DNA from: Spirochaetaceae bacterium
GTDB lineage: Bacteria; Spirochaetota; Spirochaetia; DSM-27196; SKKC01
DNA length: 9,344 nt
NCBI GenBank assembly: GCA_003554375.1
Contig: PWGF01000552.1
Span: 1 to 9,344, forward strand
Reading direction: 5' to 3'
Positions 1-6,803 of the stretch are shown here, in pieces. The notes below the pieces were generated by a model that saw only the letters and a program-made list of their open reading frames with translations, was not told the origin of the DNA and ran no database searches. Position 1 is the first letter of the stretch; each line of letters opens with the position of its first letter. The position numbers were made by a program, and so were the translations under genes.

Positions 1-170
1 GCTGAAGCGAGCCGGGGGGCGGAGCGTGACGATTTCGGTCACTCCGGGACGGCCCGTTCACATCGGGTCCGCTTCGTCCAGGAACAACGGGAGACCGGCG
101 CTCGCGGCCTTTCTGGAGGGAGGGCTGCGAGGTGTGTTGGAAGACGACGGAATAGGAGGAGGATACACAT
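1..170. other. Leader region upstream of gcvH, no gene supported
   Basis: Two frames are open across this stretch, but their translations are Arg/Gly-rich and match no family I recognise. In particular they do not look like the C-terminus of GcvT, the partner expected just upstream. I see no glycine riboswitch core. The only clear signal is the Shine-Dalgarno sequence immediately before gcvH. A short CCCG/CGGG inverted repeat lies near 48-67 but is too small to call. The promoter, if it is here, is not recognisable by eye. Confidence 0.5.
154..162 (+). promoter_or_regulatory. Strong Shine-Dalgarno for gcvH
   Basis: The purine run AGGAGGAGG ends 8 nt before the ATG at 171. It is a near-perfect anti-16S match at good spacing and fixes the gcvH start. 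It is one of the strongest ribosome-binding sites in the window, in line with GcvH being the shared carrier protein of the complex. Confidence 0.85.
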
Positions 171-560
171 ATGACTTTCGACAAAGACGCGCGATACCGG
201 AAGAGCCATGAGTGGGTTCGGCAAGAAGGGGATGTTCTCGTCTGCGGCATCAGCGACTACGCGCAAGATAGCCTGGGTGACGTAGTGTTCGTCGAGCTTC
301 CGGAAAAGGGGAAGCATCTTGATGCCGAGCAGCCCTTCGCCGTCGTGGAGAGCGTAAAGGCGGCAAGTGACATATACATGCCGGTTTCCGGTGAGATTGT
401 CGAGGTAAACACAGGCCTTGAGGAGAAGCCGGAGCTCGTCAACGAGGCTCCTTTTGGCGACGGGTGGCTTGTGAAGTTCAAGCCGGATGATCTCGCTGCA
501 GTCTCGTCGCTTATGTCGAGTGAGGAGTACGAAGAGTACACCAAGGGGCTGGACGAATAG
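171..560 (+). CDS. gcvH: Glycine cleavage system H protein
   Basis: This is the cytoplasmic lipoyl carrier of the glycine cleavage complex. It shuttles the aminomethyl group from the P-protein to the T-protein (GcvT) and is reoxidised by the L-protein. The 129-residue length is typical of the family. The sequence shows the KSHEW motif (residues 11-15), GISDYAQDSLGDVVFVELP (26-44) and the lipoylation motif ESVKAASDIYMPVSG (60-74), with K63 as the expected lipoyl-lysine. The C-terminal block GDGWLVKFKP (97-106) is also standard. The start is set by AGGAGGAGG 8 nt upstream. It is the first gene visible in the gcv operon, and gcvPA starts 1 nt after its stop, so the two are almost certainly co-translated. 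No key residue is missing. Confidence 0.97.
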   Translation: MTFDKDARYRKSHEWVRQEGDVLVCGISDYAQDSLGDVVFVELPEKGKHLDAEQPFAVVESVKAASDIYMPVSGEIVEVNTGLEEKPELVNEAPFGDGWLVKFKPDDLAAVSSLMSSEEYEEYTKGLDE

Positions 561-561
561 T

Positions 562-1917
562 ATGCCGTACGTAGCGAACACCGATCAGGACCGCCGGCAA
601 ATGCTGGAGCGGCTCGGCTTGGAGCGCGTTGATGAGCTGTTCGCGGACGTTCCCGAGTCGCTGCGCTACCCCGAGTTGCAGCTTCCGGCGGGCAAGAGTG
701 AGTTCGAGGTTTTGGAAGAGCTGCGGAGCGTGGCGCGCCGCAATAGCGCCGCTTCCGACGTTCGCTCGTTCGTTGGTGCGGGGGCTTATCGGCATTTCAT
801 ACCGGCGGTCGTTCCCTTTCTCTCCTCTCGCGGGGAGTTCGCGACGAGCTACACGCCGTACCAGGCGGAAGCCAGTCAGGGCACGCTCCAGTCGATCTTC
901 GAGTACCAGAGCATGCTCAGCGCGCTTCTGGAGGTGGACGTCGTAAACGCAAGCCACTACGACGGTTCCACGGCGGTAGCTGAGGCTGTGCTCATGTCGG
1001 TGAACGTGGCGCGTGGGCGTAGGCGAGATGTCATCGTCTCCGACGCGGTCCATCCGTACCATCGGGAAGTGGTTCGTTCCTACAGCGACCGAATCGACAT
1101 CAGGGTCCGCGGTGACGAGCGCGAGCGCACCGCAGGCGAGCTCGCGTCCCTTGCGGATGAGGAGACCGCTTGTGTGGTCGTTCAGTACCCGGACTTCTAT
1201 GGCCGGGTACCGGACCTCTCCGGTGTTGCAGAGGCGGTTCACGAGCAGGGCGCTCTCTTTGTGGTGCACGTGGACCCGGTCGCGCTCGGGTTGTTCAGGA
1301 GCCCAGGATCGCTTGGTGCGGATATCGTGACCGGCGAAGGACAGCCGTTGGGTATTCCCGTGAGCTTCGGAGGGCCGTATCTAGGCATCTTCGGCTGTTC
1401 GAAATCGTTGGTGCGGCGGATGCCCGGAAGGCTGGCCGGACAGGCCTACGACAAGGAAGGGCGACGCGGATACGTACTGACACTCAACACGCGCGAGCAG
1501 CATATCCGGCGAGAGAAGGCAACCAGTAACATCTGTACCAACCAAGGGCTGATGGCGCTACGAGCGGCCATCTTTCTTGCTGCGCTCGGTCCACACGGCC
1601 TGCGCGAGATGGCCACACTCTGCTACCACAAGACAGCGTACGCTGTGCGCCGTATCGCTGAGTTGCGGGGGTTCGCTGTACACGAGGAGGCGGATACCGC
1701 GCGCTTCCGGGAGTTTGTTGCCCGTACGCCTATACCGGCGGCGGAGCTGGTAGAGCGTGCACAGGCCTATAATGTAATTCCGGGCGTAGCGTTATCTCGG
1801 TTCGATCCGCAGCGGACTCACGAGCTTCTCGTTTGTGTGACGGAACTTGATTCTCGCGCTGACATCGACCGATTGGTGGATGTACTCAGTAGGTGTCACG
1901 AGGGGAATGCAGCATGA
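562..1917 (+). CDS. gcvPA: Glycine dehydrogenase (decarboxylating) subunit 1
   Basis: This is the N-terminal half of the split P-protein. With GcvPB it forms the PLP-dependent decarboxylase that removes the glycine carboxyl group as CO2 and loads the aminomethyl group onto GcvH lipoamide. The 451 residues match the usual GcvPA length of about 440-450. Family signatures are SFVGAGAYRHFIPAVVP (about 69-85), YTPYQAEASQGTLQ (about 97-110) and NASHYDGSTA (about 129-138). The frame is open back to 487, but that upstream stretch overlaps gcvH and reads as shadow. ATG 562 lies 1 nt after the gcvH stop, follows the purine-rich AAGGGG at 543-548, and gives the expected N-terminus (MPYVANT...). The PLP lysine is in the partner subunit, as is normal for this family. 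The stop overlaps the gcvPB ATG (ATGA). Confidence 0.95.
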   Translation: MPYVANTDQDRRQMLERLGLERVDELFADVPESLRYPELQLPAGKSEFEVLEELRSVARRNSAASDVRSFVGAGAYRHFIPAVVPFLSSRGEFATSYTPYQAEASQGTLQSIFEYQSMLSALLEVDVVNASHYDGSTAVAEAVLMSVNVARGRRRDVIVSDAVHPYHREVVRSYSDRIDIRVRGDERERTAGELASLADEETACVVVQYPDFYGRVPDLSGVAEAVHEQGALFVVHVDPVALGLFRSPGSLGADIVTGEGQPLGIPVSFGGPYLGIFGCSKSLVRRMPGRLAGQAYDKEGRRGYVLTLNTREQHIRREKATSNICTNQGLMALRAAIFLAALGPHGLREMATLCYHKTAYAVRRIAELRGFAVHEEADTARFREFVARTPIPAAELVERAQAYNVIPGVALSRFDPQRTHELLVCVTELDSRADIDRLVDVLSRCHEGNAA

Positions 1918-3542
1918 GGAGAACGACGGACCGTACAATACCGAATGGCCCGAGTGGCGAGGAGAAATCCGGTGCAGGAGAGCCCGTGCGGATCTCGAGC
2001 GGGCGGCCCGGGGTTCCGCCGCCTCTCATCATGGAAGAATCACGGGAAGGTCGGCGAGCCGTCGATCTGCCCGAGCCGGATGTGCCCGAAGCTGAGCTGC
2101 CCGGCCGGATGCTTCGCGAATCGAATCCGGATCTTCCGGAAGTAAGCGAGCTCGACGTCGTGCGGCACTACACGCGGCTCTCTCAGACCAACACCGCGAT
2201 CGACACAACTTTCTACCCGCTCGGCTCGTGTACGATGAAGTACAACCCGAAGGTAAACGAGATGGCGGCAGCCGAGCCTGGTTTTGCCCAGTCTCCTCCG
2301 CTCGAGCCGGAAGAAGCTACTCAGGGGAGCCTGGAGCTCCTCTATCGGCTTCAAGGCGCGCTGTGCGAGATTGCAGGTTTCGATGCGGTGAGCCTGCAAC
2401 CGGCAGCCGGCGCGCAGGGGGAGCTCGCGGGGGTATTGATGATCCGCGCCTACCATGAGCAGCGGGGTGATGCCGGTCGTACGCGCATGCTGATTCCGGA
2501 TAGCGCTCATGGGACCAATCCGGCGAGTGTCGCCATGGCCGGCTTCGAGGCGATTCAGGTTCCCACCGACCGTGCAGGCAATGTCGACGCCAAGGCGCTT
2601 CGTGAGGCGTGTGACGAGCGCACCGCCGGGCTAATGATCACGAACCCCAATACGCTCGGTTTGTTCGAGCAGCAGATTCAGGAGGTCACCCGTATCGTAC
2701 ATGAGGCCGGCGGCTTGGTGTACGGTGACGGGGCAAACCTGAACGCAATTCTGGGCATCGTTCGTCCCGGGGATTTCGGTGTGGACGTCATGCATTTCAA
2801 CCTACACAAGACTTTCTCCACACCGCACGGAGGGGGCGGGCCCGGTGCCGGCCCAATCGGCGTAGCGAAGCATCTGACACCGTTCATGCCGGGACCGCTC
2901 GTGGTAGCGGAAGGCGATCCGCTTCCGTGGGAGAATGAAGGAGTCTCGGGCGCGGACGGCGACCGCCTGCTCGACGGAAACTCTACCGCTGCGGCGAGTT
3001 CGGAGGCAGCTTCCCGAAGGGTCTATCGAACTGCGATGCCGCCGCGGAGCATCGGCCGGGTCAAGGCGTTTTTCGGCAACTTCGGAATGCTGGTACGTGC
3101 TTACACCTACATCCGGCGTCTCGGACCGGTGGGCCTTCGGAGTCTGGCCGAAAACGCGGTTCTGAATGCGAACTACTTGAAGGCGCTAATTGGCGACGTG
3201 TATCCGGTCAAGTACAACCGACCGTGTATGCACGAGTTCGTGGCCGTGGGCAATGTCGTTGAGGGGATTCAGACCATGGACGTTGCCAAGCGGCTGATCG
3301 ATTACGGATTCCACCCGCCTACTGTCTACTTCCCGCTCATCGTCAAGGAGGCGATGATGATCGAGCCTACCGAGAGCGAGGGGCGCGAAACGATAGAGGC
3401 GTTTGCGGAAACGCTCCGAAGAATCGCGCGCGAGGCACGGGAAGAACCCGAGTTACTGCATGGGGCGCCTCACGTGACACCGGTTTCCCGCTTGGATGAG
3501 GTATCCGCCGCGCGTCATCCGGTGCTTTGTTATGGAGGATAG
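1914..3542 (+). CDS. gcvPB: Glycine dehydrogenase (decarboxylating) subunit 2
   Basis: This is the PLP-binding half of the split P-protein and partner of GcvPA. Numbered from the ATG at 1914, motifs include YPLGSCTMKYNPK (101-113), DSAHGTNP (196-203), GDGANLNA (271-278) and HFNLHKTFSTPHGGGGPG (294-311), with K299 as the PLP Schiff-base lysine. SIGRVKAFFGNFGMLVRAYTY follows. The 542 residues exceed the usual length of about 480-490. The excess is an N-terminal extension of roughly 38 residues and about 28 extra residues between VVAEG and the SIGRV block (around 334-377). I chose ATG 1914 for its ATGA overlap with gcvPA and GAGGGG at 1900-1905. A GTG at 1986, preceded by AGGAG, would give a 518-residue form. 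A GTG at 1893 is also in frame but less likely. The function is certain; the start is not. Confidence 0.94.
   Translation: MRRTTDRTIPNGPSGEEKSGAGEPVRISSGRPGVPPPLIMEESREGRRAVDLPEPDVPEAELPGRMLRESNPDLPEVSELDVVRHYTRLSQTNTAIDTTFYPLGSCTMKYNPKVNEMAAAEPGFAQSPPLEPEEATQGSLELLYRLQGALCEIAGFDAVSLQPAAGAQGELAGVLMIRAYHEQRGDAGRTRMLIPDSAHGTNPASVAMAGFEAIQVPTDRAGNVDAKALREACDERTAGLMITNPNTLGLFEQQIQEVTRIVHEAGGLVYGDGANLNAILGIVRPGDFGVDVMHFNLHKTFSTPHGGGGPGAGPIGVAKHLTPFMPGPLVVAEGDPLPWENEGVSGADGDRLLDGNSTAAASSEAASRRVYRTAMPPRSIGRVKAFFGNFGMLVRAYTYIRRLGPVGLRSLAENAVLNANYLKALIGDVYPVKYNRPCMHEFVAVGNVVEGIQTMDVAKRLIDYGFHPPTVYFPLIVKEAMMIEPTESEGRETIEAFAETLRRIAREAREEPELLHGAPHVTPVSRLDEVSAARHPVLCYGG
1976..1980 (+). promoter_or_regulatory. 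Alternative Shine-Dalgarno inside the gcvPB 5' end
   Basis: AGGAG sits 5 nt before an in-frame GTG at 1986. This GTG would start GcvPB closer to its conserved region (the EGRRAVDLPEPDVPE stretch). It competes with the overlapping ATG at 1914. It may be the true initiation site, a second one, or chance. Confidence 0.35.
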
Positions 3543-3663
3543 GAGCAACTAGAAACGGGATGGCGGGAGCGGTGAGGGAATCGCTCGAGGCTCGGGTAGT
3601 GTGTGCCTTGGTGCATAACGGCGAGCGGCCGCCGTCGATCATCTGAAGGAAGGGAGGAGTATA
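3543..3663 (+). other. gcvPB-metK intergenic spacer
   Basis: This 121-bp spacer separates the gcv operon from metK. It contains a perfect 6-bp hairpin (ACGGCG, loop AGCGGC, CGCCGT, 3618-3635) with no following T tract, and the metK Shine-Dalgarno GGGAGGAG (3652-3659). I looked for SAM, SAH and SAM/SAH riboswitch cores and found none convincing. No clear -35/-10 pair is visible, so metK could be read through from gcv or have its own promoter here. Confidence 0.5.
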
Positions 3664-4824
3664 ATGCCGGGAAGGAATTTCCTTTTCACATCGGAGTCGG
3701 TAAGCGAGGGACATCCGGACAAGCTCGCCGACCAGGTTTCGGATGCAGTGTTGGATGCGTGTTTAAGGGACGACGCAAGCAGCCGTGTCGCCTGTGAGAC
3801 CTTCACGACGACGGGCCTGGTCCTCGTCGGTGGCGAGATCACTACCGATACCTATGTGGACATCCAAGAGGTGGCGCGTGGGGTAGCGAAACGGGTCGGT
3901 TACGATCGTCCGGAATACGGCTTGGATTTCGAGAGCATGAATGTCATGAACGTGATCCATGCGCAGAGCCAAGACATTTCGCAGGGAGTGAGCGGTACCG
4001 GGCTGTTTCAAGGCCAGCAGGGAGCCGGGGATCAAGGTATGATGTTCGGGTTCGCTTGTAACGAGACGCCGGAGCTGATGCCCGCTCCGATTACCTATGC
4101 GCATCAGATCCTCATGTACGCTGCGAAGGTACGCAAAGAGGGCATGATCTCATGGCTTCGGCCGGACTCCAAGAGTCAGGTCACCGTCCAGTATGAGGGT
4201 AATGTCCCCAAGCGGATCCACACTGTGGTCGTCAGTCATCAACACGATGACGAGGTCAGTCACGAGCAAGTGCAACAGGGCATTATTGACCGTGTGGTGA
4301 AACCGGTGCTGGAGCCCACCGGGCTCCTTGCCGACGATACCCGCTATTTCGTCAATCCGACCGGTCGCTTCGTAATCGGTGGGCCCCACGGCGACACCGG
4401 TCTTACCGGGCGCAAAATCATCGTGGATACCTACGGCGGGATGGGGCGCCACGGCGGCGGCGCGTTCAGCGGTAAGGATCCATCCAAGGTCGATCGGTCG
4501 GCGGCGTACATGGCCCGCTATGTGGCGAAGAACGTTGTGGCGGCCGAGCTTGCCGACAGGTGCGAGGTGCAGTTCGCGTATGCGATCGGGGTTCCCTTCC
4601 CGGTGAGCGTCATGGTCGATACATTCGGCACAGGCAAAGTTCCTGAGGAGCGAATCGAGGCTGCGATCGAGAAGACATTCGATCTATCGCCGAAGGGGGT
4701 GGTTGAAACCTTGGCACTCTTGCAGCCCATCTACTTGAATACATCTGTATACGGCCACTTCGGCAGACCGGATTTCACGTGGGAGAAGACCGATAAGGCC
4801 AAAGCGCTGGCTGACGCGGTGTGA
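3664..4824 (+). CDS. metK: S-adenosylmethionine synthetase
   Basis: This cytoplasmic enzyme condenses L-methionine and ATP to S-adenosylmethionine, phosphate and pyrophosphate. The 386 residues are close to E. coli MetK (384). Signatures in order are FTSESVSEGHPDK (8-20, with active-site H17 and D19), GAGDQG (120-125), LRPDSKSQVT (165-174, K170), NPTGRFVIGGPHGDTGLTGR (231-250), K251, and the loop GGGAFSGKDPSKVDRSAAY (264-282, with K271 and K275). The C-terminus YGHFGRPDFTWEKTDKA is typical. All expected catalytic residues are present. The start has a good ribosome-binding site (GGGAGGAG, 4-nt gap). It lies 121 bp after gcvPB on the same strand, so both serve one-carbon and methyl-group metabolism. 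A large hairpin follows its stop. Confidence 0.98.
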   Translation: MPGRNFLFTSESVSEGHPDKLADQVSDAVLDACLRDDASSRVACETFTTTGLVLVGGEITTDTYVDIQEVARGVAKRVGYDRPEYGLDFESMNVMNVIHAQSQDISQGVSGTGLFQGQQGAGDQGMMFGFACNETPELMPAPITYAHQILMYAAKVRKEGMISWLRPDSKSQVTVQYEGNVPKRIHTVVVSHQHDDEVSHEQVQQGIIDRVVKPVLEPTGLLADDTRYFVNPTGRFVIGGPHGDTGLTGRKIIVDTYGGMGRHGGGAFSGKDPSKVDRSAAYMARYVAKNVVAAELADRCEVQFAYAIGVPFPVSVMVDTFGTGKVPEERIEAAIEKTFDLSPKGVVETLALLQPIYLNTSVYGHFGRPDFTWEKTDKAKALADAV

Positions 4825-4854
4825 CCGCAGTCGGCCGAGCAGAGCGCTTCGAAA

Positions 4855-4889
4855 GGCGCGGCCGCGTGGGGGTTCCCGCCGGTCGCGCC
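4855..4889 (+). terminator. Large stable hairpin downstream of metK
   Basis: The left arm GGCGCGGCCGCGTGGG (4855-4870) pairs with CCCGCCGGTCGCGCC (4875-4889) around a GGTT loop. That gives 15 base pairs including two G-U wobbles, with one bulged C at 4865. It begins 31 nt after the metK stop. It lacks the downstream T tract of a standard intrinsic terminator, so it may instead be a 3'-end stabiliser or an attenuator for the next gene. A smaller GGCT/AGCC pairing follows at 4890-4909. Confidence 0.55.
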
Positions 4890-4933
4890 GGCTGGTGCGC
4901 CGGGGAGCCTACACTGCCTTGATGAGTGCCGTG

Positions 4934-4949
4934 CGGTGCCGCTGCACCG
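4934..4949 (+). other. Short perfect hairpin in the 5' leader of the membrane gene
   Basis: CGGTGC and GCACCG pair perfectly around the tetraloop CGCT. The hairpin ends 30 nt before the ATG at 4980. No T tract follows. It could be part of the metK 3' structure or a leader element, and chance is possible in GC-rich sequence. Confidence 0.3.
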
Positions 4950-4979
4950 GCGAGGCGATAGCGGGAGACCCGCCGGACA

Positions 4980-5849
4980 ATGGATGAGCGCGACGCAGAT
5001 AACGTCACGGAACAATTCCCTCCGGATATCGCGCATGGGGAGAGCTCCGGCGCAGAGCTTATGCGCTTGGGGGGCCTGGCGTGGAAACGAAGGCCGTTGC
5101 AACTCGGAGTGTGCGCCGCCGCCGCGCTGTTCCTCCCTGCCGCTACGCAGTATGCGCTTCCAGATCTGACTCCGCTTTCCGCAGGTGTAGTTCCCAGCCT
5201 TCGAGCGCTTGGGAGCTTGGCGGCTTTTGTCCTCCAACTGTTGGTGGCCTTGGCTATCGCCGCCTATGGGCGGCTGGTCGTGTTGGGTGCGCTCCGGAAT
5301 GAGGCGGGAGCGGAGGTGTCGCCGATAACGGCACGTGGAGTTCTCGCTGCCGCACGCGGAGTTCTCGTTGCGCGTTTGTGGGTCGGAGTGATGGCTCTTG
5401 TTTTCGTTGCACCCGTTGTTCTGGTCTTCGGGCTGATTGTGCTTTCGGCTACAGCGGTCGAGGGCGAGCCGATCTTCAGGGCCGGAGCCCCTGTGTTGGC
5501 AGTTGCGGTCGCTCTGCTCGTGGGGTTGCGCTACGCCTTTCTCACCGATGCAATGGTGCTCCACGGTCTGCCCAGATCTCGCGCTGCTGCGATTGCGGTA
5601 CCGCTTACGGGCCATAACCCATGGCGGCTGCTGACCGTGGCCGCCGTCCGATTTGCGCCGACACTGGTGTTGCTGATCCTCGCCGTTCCGTATACCGACA
5701 TACCATACGTTTGGACGCGTATTCTCGAAGTGGCTGCGCCAGTCTACCAGACGGCGCTTCTGCCCCTGTGGTGTGTGTACTATCTCAATACCTACCATGC
5801 CGGCGATGTGGACGAAGAGGCATCACGGGGAACCGTTTTCGACACTTGA
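4980..5849 (+). CDS. Multi-pass membrane protein of unknown function
   Basis: The 289 residues have about six hydrophobic segments (roughly 41-60, 76-105, 132-158, 168-186, 218-237 and 246-269) after a polar N-terminus of about 38 residues, so this is an inner-membrane protein. I see no catalytic motif. The pattern around residues 184-220, a helix with an RY, then a short amphipathic stretch (HGLPRSRAAA) and NPWRLLTV before the next helix, resembles the general layout of YciC/UPF0259-like and GDPD membrane-domain-like proteins. That is a resemblance of layout only. The start at 4980 has only a distant GGGAG (4962-4966), and Met28 is an alternative. The opposite strand is open for 355 codons, but that is a low-complexity Gln/Arg/His-rich shadow of the hydrophobic segments. 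Same strand as metK, 155 bp downstream. Confidence 0.75.
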   Translation: MDERDADNVTEQFPPDIAHGESSGAELMRLGGLAWKRRPLQLGVCAAAALFLPAATQYALPDLTPLSAGVVPSLRALGSLAAFVLQLLVALAIAAYGRLVVLGALRNEAGAEVSPITARGVLAAARGVLVARLWVGVMALVFVAPVVLVFGLIVLSATAVEGEPIFRAGAPVLAVAVALLVGLRYAFLTDAMVLHGLPRSRAAAIAVPLTGHNPWRLLTVAAVRFAPTLVLLILAVPYTDIPYVWTRILEVAAPVYQTALLPLWCVYYLNTYHAGDVDEEASRGTVFDT

Positions 5850-6122
5850 GGGGCAGAAGGCGCGTTGCGGCCACAGCGCCGTAGTCAACCGGCTCCACTT
5901 TCTTGCGGAGGGATCTGGAGCTCATGCGTAGCTCCTAGGGGGCGAGGGCCTATAGGGCTAGCTCACGCCTAGTTTCTAGTGGAACCGCGAGCTCGGGCGG
6001 ACCGGGAGTTGCTCCGGTCGATGAAGCTTGAAGGTGCCGCGGCCGGCTTTAGGAATTCCCCAAGTGAGTTGCCTTTCCGCCGTTTGGCTTCTAGGTCCTT
6101 ACGGTGATACATTGGGAGTACG
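5850..6122. other. 273-bp structured non-coding gap before fxsA
   Basis: No gene is supported here; the only open frame (minus strand, about 65 codons) has no recognisable features. The stretch holds three inverted repeats: GGCGC/GCGCC (5859-5880); GGAGCT/AGCTCC with a 7-nt loop (5917-5935); and an 8-bp stem with one bulged G (6000-6019). Four CTAG tetranucleotides fall within 5935-5979, with a fifth at 6091. None of the hairpins has a T tract. It may contain a terminator for the upstream gene, the fxsA promoter or a small RNA. I cannot distinguish these by eye. Confidence 0.45.
6000..6019. other. Hairpin GACCGG-GAG / CTCCGGTC
   Basis: GACCGGGAG and CTCCGGTC pair over 8 bp around a TTG loop, with one bulged G in the left arm. 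It lies about 100 nt upstream of fxsA and has no T tract on either strand. It could be a structural element of a leader RNA or a protein-binding inverted repeat. Confidence 0.35.
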
Positions 6123-6608
6123 ATGCTCGGAAAACTCTTTCTGCTCTTCACAATCGTACCTCTCATCGAGCTGTTCCTCCTGATTGTGGTCGGGAATCAG
6201 ATCGGAGCGGGACCGACTATTGCAATTGTCCTTGTCACCGGCGCGTTAGGCGCCTTCTTCGCAAAACAGCAAGGTCTGCGGGTATGGCAACGGGTGAACG
6301 CTGAGATGGCGTCAGGACGTTTCCCGGCGGCGCATCTGCTGGACGGACTGCTGCTGTTGGCTGCAGGAGTTACGCTCATCACTCCCGGTTTCATTACCGA
6401 TGTCCTCGGGTTTATGCTCGTGTTTCCCGTTACGCGAGTTCCCTTCCGCAATTGGCTCAAGAAGCGACTGGAAAAGATGATGCTCCAAGGACCGACGCAT
6501 ACGAGCTTTCATGCGGAAAGCCGCTACGGATTCCGAACAATGCGCCCCGTCGGTTCGGCCGATACAAGTCGGGACAGCCCTAATGACGATTCCGATCCGG
6601 CGAACTGA
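6123..6608 (+). CDS. fxsA: FxsA family membrane protein
   Basis: This is a small inner-membrane protein. E. coli FxsA was named because overexpression relieves exclusion of phage T7 by the F plasmid; its normal job is unknown. The 161 residues are close to E. coli FxsA (158). The FxsA domain spans about residues 5-107: PLIELFLLIVVGNQIG (13-28), VTGALGAFFAKQQG (38-51) and the characteristic LLLLAAGVTLITPGFITDVLG (76-96). Four hydrophobic segments fall at about 5-22, 30-46, 72-90 and 92-107, followed by a polar tail (108-161) ending in Asp/Ser/Asn. GGGAG lies just upstream of the ATG, though spacing is short. It is transcribed towards the transaminase gene on the opposite strand. Nothing in the neighbourhood suggests a phage-defence role. 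Confidence 0.92.
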   Translation: MLGKLFLLFTIVPLIELFLLIVVGNQIGAGPTIAIVLVTGALGAFFAKQQGLRVWQRVNAEMASGRFPAAHLLDGLLLLAAGVTLITPGFITDVLGFMLVFPVTRVPFRNWLKKRLEKMMLQGPTHTSFHAESRYGFRTMRPVGSADTSRDSPNDDSDPAN

Positions 6609-6627
6609 CGACTGTTGACTGACGACT
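6605..6627 (+). repeat. Direct repeat of CTGACGACT at the fxsA stop
   Basis: The 9-mer CTGACGACT occurs at 6605-6613 and again at 6619-6627, a 14-bp period, separated by GTTGA. The fxsA stop codon (TGA, 6606-6608) lies within the first copy. It may be a slippage duplication or a protein-binding direct repeat; only two copies are present. Confidence 0.6.
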
Positions 6628-6803
6628 AGCGAGTACCGAACGGCGGACAGGTCCAGCACGCAGCGGTCCGAACGAGGTGAACCGTCTCTCTTGTTGCGAC
6701 GGGCGGTGTGCTCGTGAGAGGTGAAAGATGCTCGGAAAGAGATCCGGCTTTCTGGAGGGGAAGCCCTCACGGAAACCCGTCCGGCAGCTCCAGAACCCGT
6801 GTG
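6628..6803. other. Convergent intergenic region between fxsA and the transaminase gene
   Basis: About 176 bp lies between two genes that face each other. A terminator is expected, but I find only weak pairings, such as GGCTT/AAGCC around 6746-6765 and CGGAC/GTCCG around 6642-6668. None has a T tract. No gene is supported here. Confidence 0.4.

Noticed and set aside
487..561. Upstream extension of gcvPA into gcvH
   Set aside because: The extra 25 codons lie within gcvH and match nothing in the family. ATG 562 gives the standard N-terminus.
39..581. Minus-strand open frame of 180 codons opposite gcvH
   Set aside because: It overlaps the whole of the unmistakable gcvH gene and has no recognisable domain; it is a shadow.
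3543..3663. Possible SAM or SAH riboswitch before metK (AGGCTCGG-like string at about 3588-3595 and GGAGCA at 3542-3547)
   Set aside because: Only isolated short strings match. The required helices and their order are absent, so I do not call it.
4731..5798. Long minus-strand open frame (355 codons) opposite the membrane gene
   Set aside because: Its translation is Gln/Arg/His/Asn-rich with no family motif. That is what the antisense of hydrophobic, GC-rich codons gives. The plus frame has clear membrane segments.
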